Shown here one piece after another: positions 29,140-38,744 of a stretch of DNA of 64,000 nt; the stretch's first letter is position 1; each line of letters begins with the position of its first letter. The position numbers and the translations under genes were made by a program. The stretch is from contig NZ_CP124620.1 in assembly GCF_030128875.1 (NCBI RefSeq), positions 4,262,501-4,326,500 on the forward strand. The letters run 5' to 3'. Under the pieces are notes generated by a model. It saw nothing but the letters and a program-made list of their open reading frames with translations, had not been told where the DNA came from and did not search any database. Source of the DNA: Stenotrophomonas sp. BIO128-Bstrain. Its GTDB lineage: Bacteria; Pseudomonadota; Gammaproteobacteria; Xanthomonadales; Xanthomonadaceae.

Positions 29140-29562
29140 TCAAAGCAGTTCGTAGAAATCGCGCAGCTGCCGCGTACGGTCGCGCGCGAGGGTGGTCAGG
29201 CAATGCATCTGCGCGCCATTGCGCGAGGTGCCATCGGCGTTGAAGGCGTAGACCGCGTCGCAGTCGTGGTCGCGCAGCTGCATCCACGCGCGCTGGGCCA
29301 GGACCAGCTGCTTCTCGGCATCGGCGCAGTGCGTGCAGGCGCCTTCGGCAGCCTGGCTGCGCAACTGCTGGCGCGCCTGGGCGTACACCGCGTTCAATTC
29401 GGTATCGGCCTCGCTGGCCACATCCGAGGCGCACAGGTCTGATTCCATGGTGCCGCTCGGCTGCGCGCAGTCGATGCCTTCCGCGCTGCGATCAGCGGCG
29501 ATGGCGGCGCCGCACAGGCAGCCCCACAGCGCGACGCTGGCCAGGACCCGCGGCAGCGTCAT
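29140..29562 (-). CDS. LprI/DUF1311-type secreted protein
   Basis: A 140-residue protein with signal peptide ([24 protein letters not shown]). The mature part has the DUF1311/LprI pattern: paired cysteines, ESDLCASDVASEADTELNAVYAQ, ACTHCADAEKQLVLAQRAWMQLRDHDCDAVY and a final RTRQLRDFY. LprI proteins are periplasmic or lipoprotein lysozyme inhibitors in some species; that function is not shown here. ATG 29562 overlaps the aroQ stop as TGATG. It splits the usual aroQ-accB-accC order. Confidence 0.83.
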   Translation of the reverse strand: MTLPRVLASVALWGCLCGAAIAADRSAEGIDCAQPSGTMESDLCASDVASEADTELNAVYAQARQQLRSQAAEGACTHCADAEKQLVLAQRAWMQLRDHDCDAVYAFNADGTSRNGAQMHCLTTLARDRTRQLRDFYELL

Positions 29563-30011
29563 CACGCCGAAGCGGCCGCCAGCCGGGTCAGCGCTGCATC
29601 CATCGCGTAGCGATAGCTGTCCGCACCGAACCCACAGATCACCCCGACCGCCTTGTCGCTGAAATAACTGTGCTGGCGGAAGGGCTCGCGTGCATGCGGG
29701 TTGGACAGATGGATCTCGATGAAGGGCAGGTCCACCGCGGCCAGCGCATCGCGCAGGGCCACCGAGGTGTGGGTGAACGCCGCCGGGTTGATCAGGATGA
29801 AGGCGGTGCCGTCGTCCCGGGCGGCCTGCACGCGGTCCACCAGCACGTGCTCGGCGTTGGACTGCAGGTTCTCCAGGGCATGGCCCGCGGCCTGCGCCTG
29901 GGCCAGCAGGGCCTGGTCGATCTGCGCCAGCGTGGTGTGCCCATAGACCCCCGGCTCGCGCGTGCCGAGCAGGTTGAGGTTGGGGCCATGCAGGACCAGC
30001 AGTTTCGCCAT
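29562..30011 (-). CDS. aroQ: type II 3-dehydroquinate dehydratase
   Basis: A 149-residue enzyme of the shikimate pathway (3-dehydroquinate to 3-dehydroshikimate). It begins [24 protein letters not shown] with the catalytic Tyr in VYG and the mobile-loop Arg. [29 protein letters not shown] and the C-terminal catalytic-His region [21 protein letters not shown] are all present. It heads a unit with the LprI-like gene, accB and accC; a palindrome lies 76 bp upstream. Confidence 0.96.
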   Translation of the reverse strand: MAKLLVLHGPNLNLLGTREPGVYGHTTLAQIDQALLAQAQAAGHALENLQSNAEHVLVDRVQAARDDGTAFILINPAAFTHTSVALRDALAAVDLPFIEIHLSNPHAREPFRQHSYFSDKAVGVICGFGADSYRYAMDAALTRLAAASA

Positions 30012-30086
30012 GGGTGTCGAACAACAGGAAAGGGCGGAGTCTGGCGGAACTGGTGGATCGTGTCCAGTTCGGCGAAGTTACGCGTG

Positions 30087-30106
30087 TTTCAAACGGTTGT
30101 TTGAAA
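30087..30106. promoter_or_regulatory. PsrA-like palindrome upstream of aroQ-accBC
   Basis: TTTCAAACGGTTGTTTGAAA is an 8-bp inverted repeat with a 4-bp spacer. It fits the published PsrA half-site pattern (C/GAAAC-N2-4-GTTTG/C) of TetR-type fatty-acid regulators. Sited before the fatty-acid genes accB/accC, it may link them to acyl-CoA or fatty-acid signals (inference). Confidence 0.5.
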
Positions 30107-30150
30107 TTCGCGTGCGGCCCCTGTCCCAGCACGGCATGCCGGCGCCGGGA

Positions 30151-32946
30151 TCACCGCACCTCTGCCAGCACCGCGCGCACCCGCAGCGCCAGATCTTCCA
30201 GCGTGAAGGGCTTGCCGATCACGTGGACTGCGGGGTCCAGCACCCCATCGTGTTCCAGCGCATTGCGGCTGTAGCCGGTGGTGAACAGCACTTTCAGGTC
30301 GGGCCGCCGTTTGAGGGCTTCGTCGGCCAGTTGCCGGCCGTTGACCTCCGGCATCACCACATCGGTGAACAGCAGCGCGATGTCCGGATGCTGCTCGAGC
30401 AGCGCCAGCGCGCCGGCCGCACCGTCGGCGGCAAGGACCGGGTAGCCCAGTTCGCTCAGCGCCTCGATGGAAAACTGTCGCACGCCCGGTTCGTCTTCCA
30501 CGACCAGGACCAGCTCGCGGCCACCGCTCAGCGGGCGACTGTCCGCGGGTGCTGTCGAAGGACCCGCGTCGATCTCCCCCTCCCGGCGCGGGAGATACAG
30601 CGCCACCGTCGTTCCCTTGCCGAGCGAGGAATGGATCTTCACGTGCCCGGCCGATTGGCGGACGAAGCCGTACACCTGTGACAGGCCCAGCCCGGTGCCC
30701 TGGCCGACCTTCTTGGTGGTGAAGAACGGATCGAAGGCCTTGGCGATCACCTCCGGTGGCATGCCGCCGCCGTTGTCGGCCACGGTGATCAGCACGTACT
30801 CACCGGTGGGCACGTCGGCACGCATGGCGTCTGCGGCAGAGGCGATCCGGCAGTTGGCCGTTTCCACCACCAGCCGCCCGCCGCCCGGCAGCGCGTCGCG
30901 CGCGTTGACGGCCAGGTTGAGGATCACGTTCTCCAGCTGATTGGCATCGGCGAAGGTGCACCACACCTGCGCGGCCAACACGGTCTCCAGGCGGATGCTG
31001 CTGCCCAGCGAATGCACCAGCAGGTCGGACATGCCCGCCACCAGGTGGTTCACGTCCAAGGGCACCGGCTGCACGGGCTGTTGCCGGGAAAACGCCAGCA
31101 GGCGCTGGGTCAGCTGCGCGGCCCGGGTCGCGCCGTCGATGGCCATGTCGATATAGCGCTTGGCGCGCGGATCGCTGTCGCCCATGCGCATCGCAAGCAG
31201 GTCCAGCGGGCCGATCACGGTGGCGAGCATGTTGTTGAAGTCGTGCGCGATGCCGCCGGTCAACTGGCCCACCGCCTCCATCTTCTGGCTTTGGCGCAGG
31301 GCATCTTCCACGCGCGTGCGTTCGGCGACCTCTTCGAGCACGCGGCTCTCGAGGTGTTCGTTCAATTCCTGCAGGCGTGCGTCGGCGAGCTTGCGCGCCG
31401 TGATCTCGATCGCCACGCCGACCACCCGCACGCAGCGGTCGCCTTCGAAATGGCCACGCCCCTTTGCCGCCACCCAGCGCACGACACCGTCTTCCTTGCC
31501 GACGGTGCGGTACTCCACGTCGTAGAGCGCGCGCCGGGCCGGGTCGGCCGCGGCGGCGAAGGCCGCGAAGGTTGCCTCGCTGTCATCGGGATGGATGCCG
31601 TCGTAGAAGTCGCGCAACGTCACTGCCACCCCGGGCGAGATGCCGAACATCGCCTTGGTCCGTGCCGGCCAGATCAGTTCATCGCGGACCAGGTCGACAT
31701 CCCAGAAGCCCATGTCACCGGCCTCGGTGGCAAAGCGCAGGCGTTCCTCGCTCTTGGCCAGCGCAGCTTCGGCGGTATTGCGGACGGTCAGGTCGAGCAT
31801 CGCGCCGATCATCCGCAGCGGCTCACCCACGCCGCCACGCAATACGGTGCCGCGGTCGAGCACCGGCGCAAAGCTGCCATCGGCGCGCCGGAACCGGTAT
31901 TCGCTGTTCCAGCTCGTCCCGCCGCCTTCGATCACCGCATGGATGTCGGCATCGACGCGCGCACGGTCATCGGGATGGATGTGGTCCAGCCACCATTGCG
32001 CCGTGGTCTCGGCCAGAGGATGGCCGAACAGGGTGGTGAGCGCCTCGTTCCAGATCACATGGCCATCGGAGATCCGCCAGTCCCAGATCGCATCGTTGGT
32101 GGCCTGGGCGGCCAGCCGATAGCGCTCCTCCACTTCCAGGTGGCGCGCCTCGGCGGCCTTGCGGTCGGTGATGTCCAGCGAGGTGCCGACCAGGCCGACC
32201 ACGGTGCCGTCGGCGTCACGCAACGGTGACTTGGTCGACAGCCAGTAGGCGCGCCGGCCATCGGGGAAGCTCACTTCCTCTTCGAGCTGCTCGGTCTGCC
32301 CGCTGGCCATGACCCGCTCGTCGGTGGCCATGACCGTGGCGGCCTGGGCTGGGTCGTTCAGCAGTTCGGCATCGGTGCGGCCCACGTACACCTCCGGCGG
32401 CAGGCCGATGAGGTCGGTGGTGCCGCGGTTGCCGATCAGGATCCGGCCCTGGCGGTCCTTGGCATACACCACGCCGGGGGCTGCCTCGACGAAGGAGCGC
32501 AGCAGGGTCTGTGCCTGGTCCCGCTCGGCTTCGATTCGGCGGCGTTCGTCGATATCGATGAGCACGCCGGGGAAGCCGATGGCCTCTCCCTGCGCATCGA
32601 GATCCACCCGGCCGATCGCTTCGATCCAGCGGTACGCGCCGTCCGGGCCGCGGGTACGGTACTGGTGCGCATAGCGACCGCCCCGGCGGACCGCCTCGGC
32701 GATCGCATCGGCCAGGCCGGCGCGGTCGTCGGGATGAACGGCGGCGACCACCTGTTCCAGCCGCAGTTCGGTGCGCGCCAGGGCAGGGTCCAGGCCATGG
32801 GCCAGGGCGAGGGCATCATCCACCGTGAGGTTGTCCCGGGCCACGTCCCAGAACCAGGTGCCGATGATCGCGCCGGCGGCCAGCGCCATCTTGACGCGCT
32901 CGGAATCCCGCTCGCGGTGGGAGCCGGGGGAAGGTGAAGAACTCAA
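30151..32946 (-). CDS. multi-PAS hybrid sensor histidine kinase
   Basis: About 931 residues if started at TTG 32946 ([15 protein letters not shown]), which has AGG at -10; TTG 33018 and ATG 32817 are alternatives. No TM is visible, so it is probably cytosolic. Four PAS/PAC units occur in the first about 560 residues ([67 protein letters not shown]). Then HisKA with the phospho-His in [12 protein letters not shown], the ATPase domain ([29 protein letters not shown]) and a C-terminal receiver with Asp in [13 protein letters not shown]. This layout is typical of light- or redox-type PAS hybrid kinases; no His-phosphotransfer partner lies nearby. Confidence 0.87.
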   Translation of the reverse strand: MSSSPSPGSHRERDSERVKMALAAGAIIGTWFWDVARDNLTVDDALALAHGLDPALARTELRLEQVVAAVHPDDRAGLADAIAEAVRRGGRYAHQYRTRGPDGAYRWIEAIGRVDLDAQGEAIGFPGVLIDIDERRRIEAERDQAQTLLRSFVEAAPGVVYAKDRQGRILIGNRGTTDLIGLPPEVYVGRTDAELLNDPAQAATVMATDERVMASGQTEQLEEEVSFPDGRRAYWLSTKSPLRDADGTVVGLVGTSLDITDRKAAEARHLEVEERYRLAAQATNDAIWDWRISDGHVIWNEALTTLFGHPLAETTAQWWLDHIHPDDRARVDADIHAVIEGGGTSWNSEYRFRRADGSFAPVLDRGTVLRGGVGEPLRMIGAMLDLTVRNTAEAALAKSEERLRFATEAGDMGFWDVDLVRDELIWPARTKAMFGISPGVAVTLRDFYDGIHPDDSEATFAAFAAAADPARRALYDVEYRTVGKEDGVVRWVAAKGRGHFEGDRCVRVVGVAIEITARKLADARLQELNEHLESRVLEEVAERTRVEDALRQSQKMEAVGQLTGGIAHDFNNMLATVIGPLDLLAMRMGDSDPRAKRYIDMAIDGATRAAQLTQRLLAFSRQQPVQPVPLDVNHLVAGMSDLLVHSLGSSIRLETVLAAQVWCTFADANQLENVILNLAVNARDALPGGGRLVVETANCRIASAADAMRADVPTGEYVLITVADNGGGMPPEVIAKAFDPFFTTKKVGQGTGLGLSQVYGFVRQSAGHVKIHSSLGKGTTVALYLPRREGEIDAGPSTAPADSRPLSGGRELVLVVEDEPGVRQFSIEALSELGYPVLAADGAAGALALLEQHPDIALLFTDVVMPEVNGRQLADEALKRRPDLKVLFTTGYSRNALEHDGVLDPAVHVIGKPFTLEDLALRVRAVLAEVR

Positions 32947-33115
32947 GCGGTACCTGCGATCGGCGGGGGGCGGCTCCGGAACCCGGTGGCCCGTACTGCA
33001 GGCGACACGGGGCGGCAACGATAGGGTATCGCTGCCGGGCGCCGCTTTGGAACACCCCCCGTTCGCCCCCGCTGCCGGGGCTGGAGCCCGTCGGTCGCCC
33101 GTGGCTCCGGCTCGA

Positions 33116-34180
33116 TCAGGGGATCAGGCGCGCCGCCCGCAGGCGGGCGAACAGGTCGAAGAACGCATCGTCGCTGGGCTGGTAGTCCAGGAAGCCCATC
33201 CGGCGGCTTTTGGACATGTCCGTGATCACCTCCAGCGGGCGCCCGAGATCGGCATCGGTGTGCCAGGGCGAGATCAGCCGATGGATATCCGGCTCTGCCA
33301 GACCGTGCGTGGCGGCCAGTGCGGACCAGGGCGCGGCATCGTCGGCCATCTGCGCCGCCAGCGGCCGCACGTGGCCACTGAAGGGCACGGCCTCGATATC
33401 GAACCACGCCGCGATCCGGCCCCACATCGAGCGCCACCGGAACACGTCGCCGTTGACCACGTTGAAGGCCTGGTTGGCGGCGGCCGGTGTCTGCGTGGCC
33501 CACAGCAGATGACGCGCCAGCAGCCCGGCATCGGTCATGTCGGTCAGCCCCTCCCATTGGGCGAGCGAACCGGGGAACTGGAACGGGCGCCCGGTGTGCC
33601 TGCACAGGCTCGCGTGCACGGCCAGGGTCGTGCCCATGTTCATGGCATTGCCCACCGCCGCGCCGATCACCGTGTGCGGACGGTGCACGCTCCAGTGGAA
33701 GCCATCGCGGGCGGAGGCGGCAAACACCTCGTCTTCCTGTGCGTAGTAGAAGTTGTCCACGGGCAGGCGCGGTTGTTCTTCACGGAAGGGCGTCTGCGGC
33801 AGGTTGCCCTGCGCGTACGCCTCGAACGGGCCGAGGTAGTGTTTCAGGCCCGTCACCAGCGCTACGTGCTGCACCGTGCCAGCCGGCGCCAGGGCCTGCA
33901 GCAGGTGACGCACCATCGCGCCGTTCACCCGGATGTTCTCGGTCTCGTTGGCCTGCCGGGACCAGGTGGTGATGAACACGTGCGTGGGTGCCAGTCCGGA
34001 CAGCGCAGCGCGCGTGGCCTGCGCATCGTGCAGGTCGGCGCAGACGCCGTGGGCGCCGGCGGGCAGCGAATCGGGCCGACGGGCCAGGCCGTGAACTTCC
34101 CAGCCCTCCTGAAGCAGCCGTTGTATCAGTGCACTGCCCACGATGCCGGTTGCACCGACCACCAACGCTTTCTGCCTCAC
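33116..34180 (-). CDS. PRISE-type SDR reductase (progesterone 5-beta-reductase/iridoid synthase-like)
   Basis: A 354-residue atypical short-chain dehydrogenase. It begins MRQKALVVGATGIVGSALIQ, a Rossmann NADP(H) motif with RR (LARRP) favouring NADPH. The family-diagnostic NFYYAQEDEVF (catalytic Tyr) and WSVHRPHTVIG are present, with FQFPGSLAQWEGLTDMTDAGLLA following. Members reduce activated C=C bonds of enones; in plants they act on progesterone or 8-oxogeranial, while bacterial substrates are mostly unknown. It is divergent from an HxlR-family regulator 86 bp away, suggesting induction by an electrophilic enone or quinone (inference). Confidence 0.88.
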   Translation of the reverse strand: MRQKALVVGATGIVGSALIQRLLQEGWEVHGLARRPDSLPAGAHGVCADLHDAQATRAALSGLAPTHVFITTWSRQANETENIRVNGAMVRHLLQALAPAGTVQHVALVTGLKHYLGPFEAYAQGNLPQTPFREEQPRLPVDNFYYAQEDEVFAASARDGFHWSVHRPHTVIGAAVGNAMNMGTTLAVHASLCRHTGRPFQFPGSLAQWEGLTDMTDAGLLARHLLWATQTPAAANQAFNVVNGDVFRWRSMWGRIAAWFDIEAVPFSGHVRPLAAQMADDAAPWSALAATHGLAEPDIHRLISPWHTDADLGRPLEVITDMSKSRRMGFLDYQPSDDAFFDLFARLRAARLIP

Positions 34181-34224
34181 GATGTCGCCTCTTTCATTGC
34201 TTTACAGGCGCACACCTTAGGATA

Positions 34225-34240
34225 TCGAGGTACGCCTCGA
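34225..34240. promoter_or_regulatory. candidate HxlR operator in divergent region
   Basis: TCGAGG-TACG-CCTCGA, a perfect 6-bp inverted repeat in the middle of the 86-bp gap between the reductase and regulator genes. It is placed to act on both promoters. Confidence 0.45.
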
Positions 34241-34266
34241 AAGAAGGCACCAAACGGTAACCACAC

Positions 34267-34647
34267 ATGAAAACGGGTACTCCCGAAGAGCACTGGCGAG
34301 AGGATTGCGCCCCCCGGCGGGTGCTGGAGCTGTTCAGCACCAAGTGGACCTCGATGGTGCTGCACACCCTGGCCGTGCGGCATGACGGTACCGCCCGCAG
34401 CAACGCGCTGCACCGCAGCCTGCCGGCCGTCTCCAGGAAGATGCTGATCCAGACACTGCGTGACATGGAGCATGCGGGGATCGTGCTGCGCACCGAGTAC
34501 CCCACCGTGCCGCCCTCGGTGGAGTACACATTGACCCCGCTGGGGCGGCAACTGGTCGAACCGATCGAACTGATCTACGACTGGGCGCGCCGCAATGCTG
34601 GCGCCCTGGACGCGTTGCAGCCGCGCGCGACCTCACGTCGGCGCTGA
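34267..34647 (+). CDS. HxlR-family winged-helix regulator
   Basis: A 126-residue DNA-binding protein. Family features: an N-terminal Cys (DCAPRRVLELFSTKWTSMVLHTLA, Cys14), the recognition helix (SRKMLIQTLRDMEHAGIVLRTEY), and the wing VPPSVEYTLTPLGRQLVEPI. The single Cys in the N-terminal helix is the residue alkylated or oxidised by aldehydes and quinones in HypR/YodB-type members, so it may sense electrophiles. It probably controls itself and the divergent PRISE-type reductase. Confidence 0.92.
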   Translation: MKTGTPEEHWREDCAPRRVLELFSTKWTSMVLHTLAVRHDGTARSNALHRSLPAVSRKMLIQTLRDMEHAGIVLRTEYPTVPPSVEYTLTPLGRQLVEPIELIYDWARRNAGALDALQPRATSRRR

Positions 34648-34794
34648 GCGGGACGTGCCTGCCGGATCGGTAGGGTACGGCTCCCCTCCAGCGGATCGAT
34701 GCCGTGGCGGCCTGACAGGATCAGCGGTCAGTGCGGTGTGGTACCGGCAATCCCTCAGGCGCACGGTGACAGTGCGGACCGACCCTGCCAGGCC

Positions 34795-35338
34795 TCACTT
34801 TTGTCCTGTCGTCTCCAGCGCCGCCTTTTCAGCCACGGTCAACGCGCGATGGCCGTAGCTCAGCACCCGGGTCATCTGCCATTGCCCGTCCTTGTGCTGC
34901 CAGACCATCACGAACTTCGCGCTGCCTTCGCACTTGCCGGTGGCCACCTCGCAGAAGCGGTGCTCGCCTTCCTCGATCGCGCCGAAGTTCTTGATCGGGT
35001 AGACCTTGAGCGTCCCGGGAACCCGTTCGCGGCGGACCTTGTGGCAAATGTACTTGCGCGTGTTGGAGACCACCGTGTCGCGATCGAACGTGGCCCCGCC
35101 GCTGTCGTGATAGAACTCGACGGTAGGCGAAAAGTAGCGGGTAAAGGTCTCCAGGTCGCAGCGGTTGTAAGCGTCGAAGACCTGGTCATCCAATCCGGTG
35201 ATGGTGCGCGTGAGGGCAGCGGCATCTTCGGCCTCCTCGCCAGCGAATGCCGCCAGGGGCGCGAGCATGCCGGCGGCTACGAGCACGGCGGCCGGCGGCT
35301 ACGAGCACGGCGGCGACAACAGCGGGGAAGCGTTTCAT
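34795..35338 (-). pseudogene. NTF2-like secreted protein gene, frame broken by 22-bp tandem duplication
   Basis: From ATG 35338 the frame starts as a clean signal peptide (MKRFPAVVAAVLVAAG) and then runs out of frame because 22 bp (35269-35290) are exactly repeated at 35291-35312; the shifted product would stop at 35186. Removing one copy joins it to MLAPLAAFAGEEAEDAAAL and a 173-residue SnoaL/NTF2-like protein (FDAYNRCDLETFTRYFSPTVEFYHDSG; KFVMVWQHKDGQWQMTRVLSY). The body is intact and could be read from GTG 35286, but then the signal lacks its charged start. Function unknown. It may be phase-variable, decaying, or an assembly artefact. Confidence 0.82.
35269..35312. repeat. exact 22-bp tandem duplication
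   Basis: The unit GCCGGCGGCTACGAGCACGG plus CG occurs twice in direct succession with no mismatch. As 22 is not a multiple of three, it shifts the reading frame of the gene containing it. Confidence 0.95.
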
Positions 35339-35463
35339 CGGCAGTGCCTGCTTCAATCGGACCAGAGCGGGCGTCACTTTTCGCACGGGCCGGAACGCCC
35401 TTCAAGTGTCATTCGGACGGATGACCTCCGGCGCACGGAATGACGGGCGAGGGCAGTGGCCCC

Positions 35464-35661
35464 CTACAGCGTGCTGGAGTCCACCCGCTGGCGACCGGCC
35501 TGGGTGAGGTCGATGTCACCATCTTCGGCCTGCGCGGCGTAGCCGGCCTTGACGGCCCAGTTGGCCGCCTCATCGCTGACCGGACGCGTAGCGTTGATAT
35601 CGCGAAGGATCTGCCGCTGTTCTTCAGTGAGGGGCGCCCGGGTGCTTTCGCTTCCGCTCAT
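35464..35661 (-). CDS. small hypothetical protein (65 aa)
   Basis: A 65-residue acidic cytosolic-type protein: [20 protein letters not shown], later [20 protein letters not shown] and [15 protein letters not shown]. The N-terminal part may be a short helical or winged-helix-like fragment; no family is recognised. Its ATG lies within the stop of the 47-residue gene upstream (ATGA), which supports it being real. Confidence 0.6.
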   Translation of the reverse strand: MSGSESTRAPLTEEQRQILRDINATRPVSDEAANWAVKAGYAAQAEDGDIDLTQAGRQRVDSSTL

Positions 35662-35801
35662 GGCGCGCGCACCTCGACGCTGATCGCGCCCTGGGCCAGC
35701 CGTGCGCGCTTGGCCCGCCGATGGTTCACCCACCACACCAGCCCCGGCAGGCCGTACAGCAGTGCACCGGCGAGCAGAAAGATCTTGAAGGCGGCATTCA
35801 T
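35658..35801 (-). CDS. very small membrane protein (47 aa)
   Basis: Reading frame of 47 residues from ATG 35801, preceded by GGAGAGAG. It starts [20 protein letters not shown] and continues [17 protein letters not shown], then ISVEVRAP. One TM (about 6-27) is followed by a strongly basic stretch, so the C-terminus should face the cytoplasm. It overlaps the 65-residue gene by four bases. No function can be assigned; a regulatory small membrane protein is possible. Confidence 0.6.
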   Translation of the reverse strand: MNAAFKIFLLAGALLYGLPGLVWWVNHRRAKRARLAQGAISVEVRAP

Positions 35802-36055
35802 GGCGGTCTCTCTCCGTGCGGTATGGCGTTGGTGCGTCGTGATCGGCCCGAGGTGCGGTGGCGCGCACCGGCGCCTGCAGCGGCCCCGGCCGCGACCCCA
35901 GCGCTAGTTCAGCGCAATCGCCGTGAAGGCGCTGTCCCTGCGAGGGATACCCCGAGCCGCAGGGCGCTCGTCGCCGGACCGTCATCACTCCGTCGTCTGG
36001 CTCGCTTACAACGGGAGCCGCTGGCGACGCCATGGCCGCTGGTTGAGATGGGCCC

Positions 36056-36082
36056 TAAAGTTCATCCAAAACCCGCCGATAT
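36056..36082 (+). promoter_or_regulatory. sigma-28 (FliA) promoter of chemoreceptor gene
   Basis: TAAAGTTC-N11-GCCGATAT: seven of eight bases match at -35 (TAAAGTTT) and seven of eight at -10 (GCCGATAA) with the exact 11-bp spacer of flagellar-class sigma-28 promoters. It ends 28 bp before the chemoreceptor ATG. The rest of 35802-36055 holds nothing recognisable. Confidence 0.88.
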
Positions 36083-36110
36083 CGATGCGTCCTTCCGCCT
36101 GGAGTACGTG

Positions 36111-38672
36111 ATGTCGGCCGTCCCCCGCCGCCTGTCGTTGTTCGTCGCCCGCCTGGGCGACCGGTTCCGCTTCCGTCTGGCCCCGCCGTCCCGGTTGGCC
36201 GGGCTCGGTCGTCTCAGCGTGGCACAGAAACTCAGGGCCAGCCTGCTGATCTGCGGCCTGGGCCTGTTCGCGGTGGCCGTGGTGTACGGCTGGACGCGGC
36301 ATGATACCGAGCGGGCGGCCGAGACCTTCGCCGCCCACCAGCAGGAGGCCGCGCTGGCCGCCACGCTGGCAACCGAGGTCGCCGAGGCGAGACGCCTGCA
36401 GACACGGTATGCCAGCACCTTCGATGATGTCGATCGCGACGCCCTGCAGGCGGCGCACCAGCGCTTGCAGGCCACGCTGGCCCAGCTGCAGCGCGATCCG
36501 CACGATGCCGGCAGTGCCGGTGCGCTGCGTGAGTTGGCGACGCGGGCAGCCGACTTTGCCGAGGGCATCACCGCATTGAACGCCCGCGTGGACGAGATGG
36601 GACGCGGCTATGCCGGCCTGCGTGCACAGCTGGAGGCAGCGGCTGCCACGCTGGAGGCCAGCGTCGAGGCCAGCGCGCGCCCGGCGCTGATGGCCCAGCT
36701 GCAGAAGATGCGCCGCGAGGAGAGCCTGCTGCTGCTCACCGGCGATTCGGCGCACACCGATCGCGCCAGCGAACAGAAGCTGCCCTTCGATCTCGCACTG
36801 GGCCAGGCGCGCCTGGGGCCGGAGATGCAGGAGGCACTGCGGACGCAGATGGACGACTACCAGGGCGCGCTGTTGGCCTACACCGCTGCCCGCATCGGGC
36901 TGGACGTGGAAGCGCAGTCACTGGCCGAGACCGCGGCCCAGATCGGCCCGGGGCTGCAGGCGCTGCAACAGGCGCAGACGCGGGCCTTGGCGGCGGCACG
37001 CGAGCGACAGGCCGCGCGGGCCAGCACCATGGGGATCGTATTCGCGCTCACGCTGCTGCTGGTCGCGGTGGTGTTGATCGCCACGCTGCTGCTGGTGCTG
37101 CGCGCGGTCCGCCATCCGATCACCGATACGTTGCGCTTTGCCGAGGACATCGCCGAGGATCGGCTCGACACCGTCCTGCCCCTGCATAATCCGCACGATG
37201 AAATCGGCCAGCTGGCCGCGCGCCTGCGCCACATGCAGCACCGCCTGCGTGAGCGGATCGACGCCGAGCGCGCGGTGGCGCGCGACAACACCCGTGCCCG
37301 CCAGGCGCTGGACTGCGCACAGACCGGGGTGATGGTGCTCGACGGTGAGGGGCAGATCGGTTTCCTCAACCAGGCGCTGCTGGCCGAACTGCAGCTCACG
37401 CACGCGGACTGGAGCGGCCAACCGGCTGCCGCCCTGCATCCGGCCTTCGCCACCCTGGTGCCGACGCTGCAGGCCGGCCAGCGCGCCAGCCGCGAGATCG
37501 AGCACGCGGGCATCCGCTACCAGCTGGTGATCACCCCGATCGTGGACCACGGCCAGCTGCTGGGCGCAGCGGTGGAGTGGCGCAGCCGCGCGCTGGAAAC
37601 CACGGTGGAAAACGAAGTCGCCGCACTGGTGGACGCCGCCGCACGGGGGGAACTGCACGGGCGCATCTCGGTGGACGACAAGCAGGGCTTCGTCAAAACC
37701 CTGGCCCTGAGCATCAACCACCTGCTCGATACCTTCCAGAGCAATCTGTCCGGGCTGCAGGGGCTGCTCTCGGCGCTGTCGCAGGGCGATCTGCGCGTCC
37801 GCATGCACGGTGACTTCCACGGCGTGTTCGCCCGCCTGCGCGACGATGCCAATGCCACGGTGATGCAGCTGACCGACATCGTCGCGCGCATCCAGCAGGC
37901 GTCGCTGGCGATCAACCATGCCGCCGGGGAGATCGTCGCCGGCAACCACGACCTCTCCGATCGCACCGAGCGCCAGGCGGCGCACCTGGAAGAGACGGCC
38001 TCGTCGATGGAGGCGCTCTCGGCCACCGTCCGGCAGAACGCGGATTCAGCGCAGCAGGCCAACCAACTGGCGATACGCGCGGCCGAAGTTGCGGCCCGCG
38101 GTGGCGAATCGGTGGCGCAGGTGGTCACCACCATGGCCGATATCGCCCTGTCCTCGCGGCGGATCGGGGAGATCACCGGGGTGATCGACGGGATCGCGTT
38201 CCAGACCAACATCCTGGCCCTGAACGCCGCCGTGGAAGCGGCGCGGGCCGGCGAGCAGGGGCGCAGCTTCGCGGTGGTGGCCAGCGAAGTACGCCTGTTG
38301 GCACAGCGCAGTGCCGACGCTGCGCGCCAGATCAAGCAGCTGATCGAAGCCTCGGTAGAGAAGGTCGATGCCGGCACGCGCCAGGTCGATGACGCGGGTG
38401 CGACCATGGGTGAGATCGTCGGCAGCGTGCAGCGGGTGACATCGATCATGGCCAGCATTTCAGCCGCGTCGCAGCAGCAGACGGCGGGCATCGAGCAGGT
38501 GAGCCAGACGTTGCTGCAGATGGATGGCAGCACGCAGCAGAATGCGGCGCTGGTGGAAGAGGCTTCGGCCTCGGCGCGCGCCCTGGACCGCCAGGCCTCG
38601 CTGCTGGGCGAAGCGGTGGATGCCTTCGTCGTGACGCCACCGCCGCCGGCGCGTGTGCGGGCGACGGCCTGA
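36111..38672 (+). CDS. methyl-accepting chemotaxis protein
   Basis: An 853-residue transmembrane receptor. The start is ATG 36111 with GGAG 6 bases upstream; the frame is open further back but lies upstream of the sigma-28 promoter. TM1 is at about 43-61, a helical periplasmic sensor at 62-303, and TM2 at about 304-330 ([22 protein letters not shown]). Then come HAMP, a PAS-like segment ([21 protein letters not shown]), a second HAMP-like region and the signalling domain. The hairpin tip [21 protein letters not shown] at about 694-714 contacts CheA/CheW. No CheR-docking pentapeptide is seen at the C-terminus. The ligand is unknown. The FliA promoter places it in the flagellar/chemotaxis regulon. 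Confidence 0.94.
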   Translation: MSAVPRRLSLFVARLGDRFRFRLAPPSRLAGLGRLSVAQKLRASLLICGLGLFAVAVVYGWTRHDTERAAETFAAHQQEAALAATLATEVAEARRLQTRYASTFDDVDRDALQAAHQRLQATLAQLQRDPHDAGSAGALRELATRAADFAEGITALNARVDEMGRGYAGLRAQLEAAAATLEASVEASARPALMAQLQKMRREESLLLLTGDSAHTDRASEQKLPFDLALGQARLGPEMQEALRTQMDDYQGALLAYTAARIGLDVEAQSLAETAAQIGPGLQALQQAQTRALAAARERQAARASTMGIVFALTLLLVAVVLIATLLLVLRAVRHPITDTLRFAEDIAEDRLDTVLPLHNPHDEIGQLAARLRHMQHRLRERIDAERAVARDNTRARQALDCAQTGVMVLDGEGQIGFLNQALLAELQLTHADWSGQPAAALHPAFATLVPTLQAGQRASREIEHAGIRYQLVITPIVDHGQLLGAAVEWRSRALETTVENEVAALVDAAARGELHGRISVDDKQGFVKTLALSINHLLDTFQSNLSGLQGLLSALSQGDLRVRMHGDFHGVFARLRDDANATVMQLTDIVARIQQASLAINHAAGEIVAGNHDLSDRTERQAAHLEETASSMEALSATVRQNADSAQQANQLAIRAAEVAARGGESVAQVVTTMADIALSSRRIGEITGVIDGIAFQTNILALNAAVEAARAGEQGRSFAVVASEVRLLAQRSADAARQIKQLIEASVEKVDAGTRQVDDAGATMGEIVGSVQRVTSIMASISAASQQQTAGIEQVSQTLLQMDGSTQQNAALVEEASASARALDRQASLLGEAVDAFVVTPPPPARVRATA

Positions 38673-38744
38673 GGCTGCGTCAAGGCCGCGCTCACCGTTC
38701 TTCACCGGCGGTGAGCCGGCGCTGTGGTTCGCTATTGTCCACGT

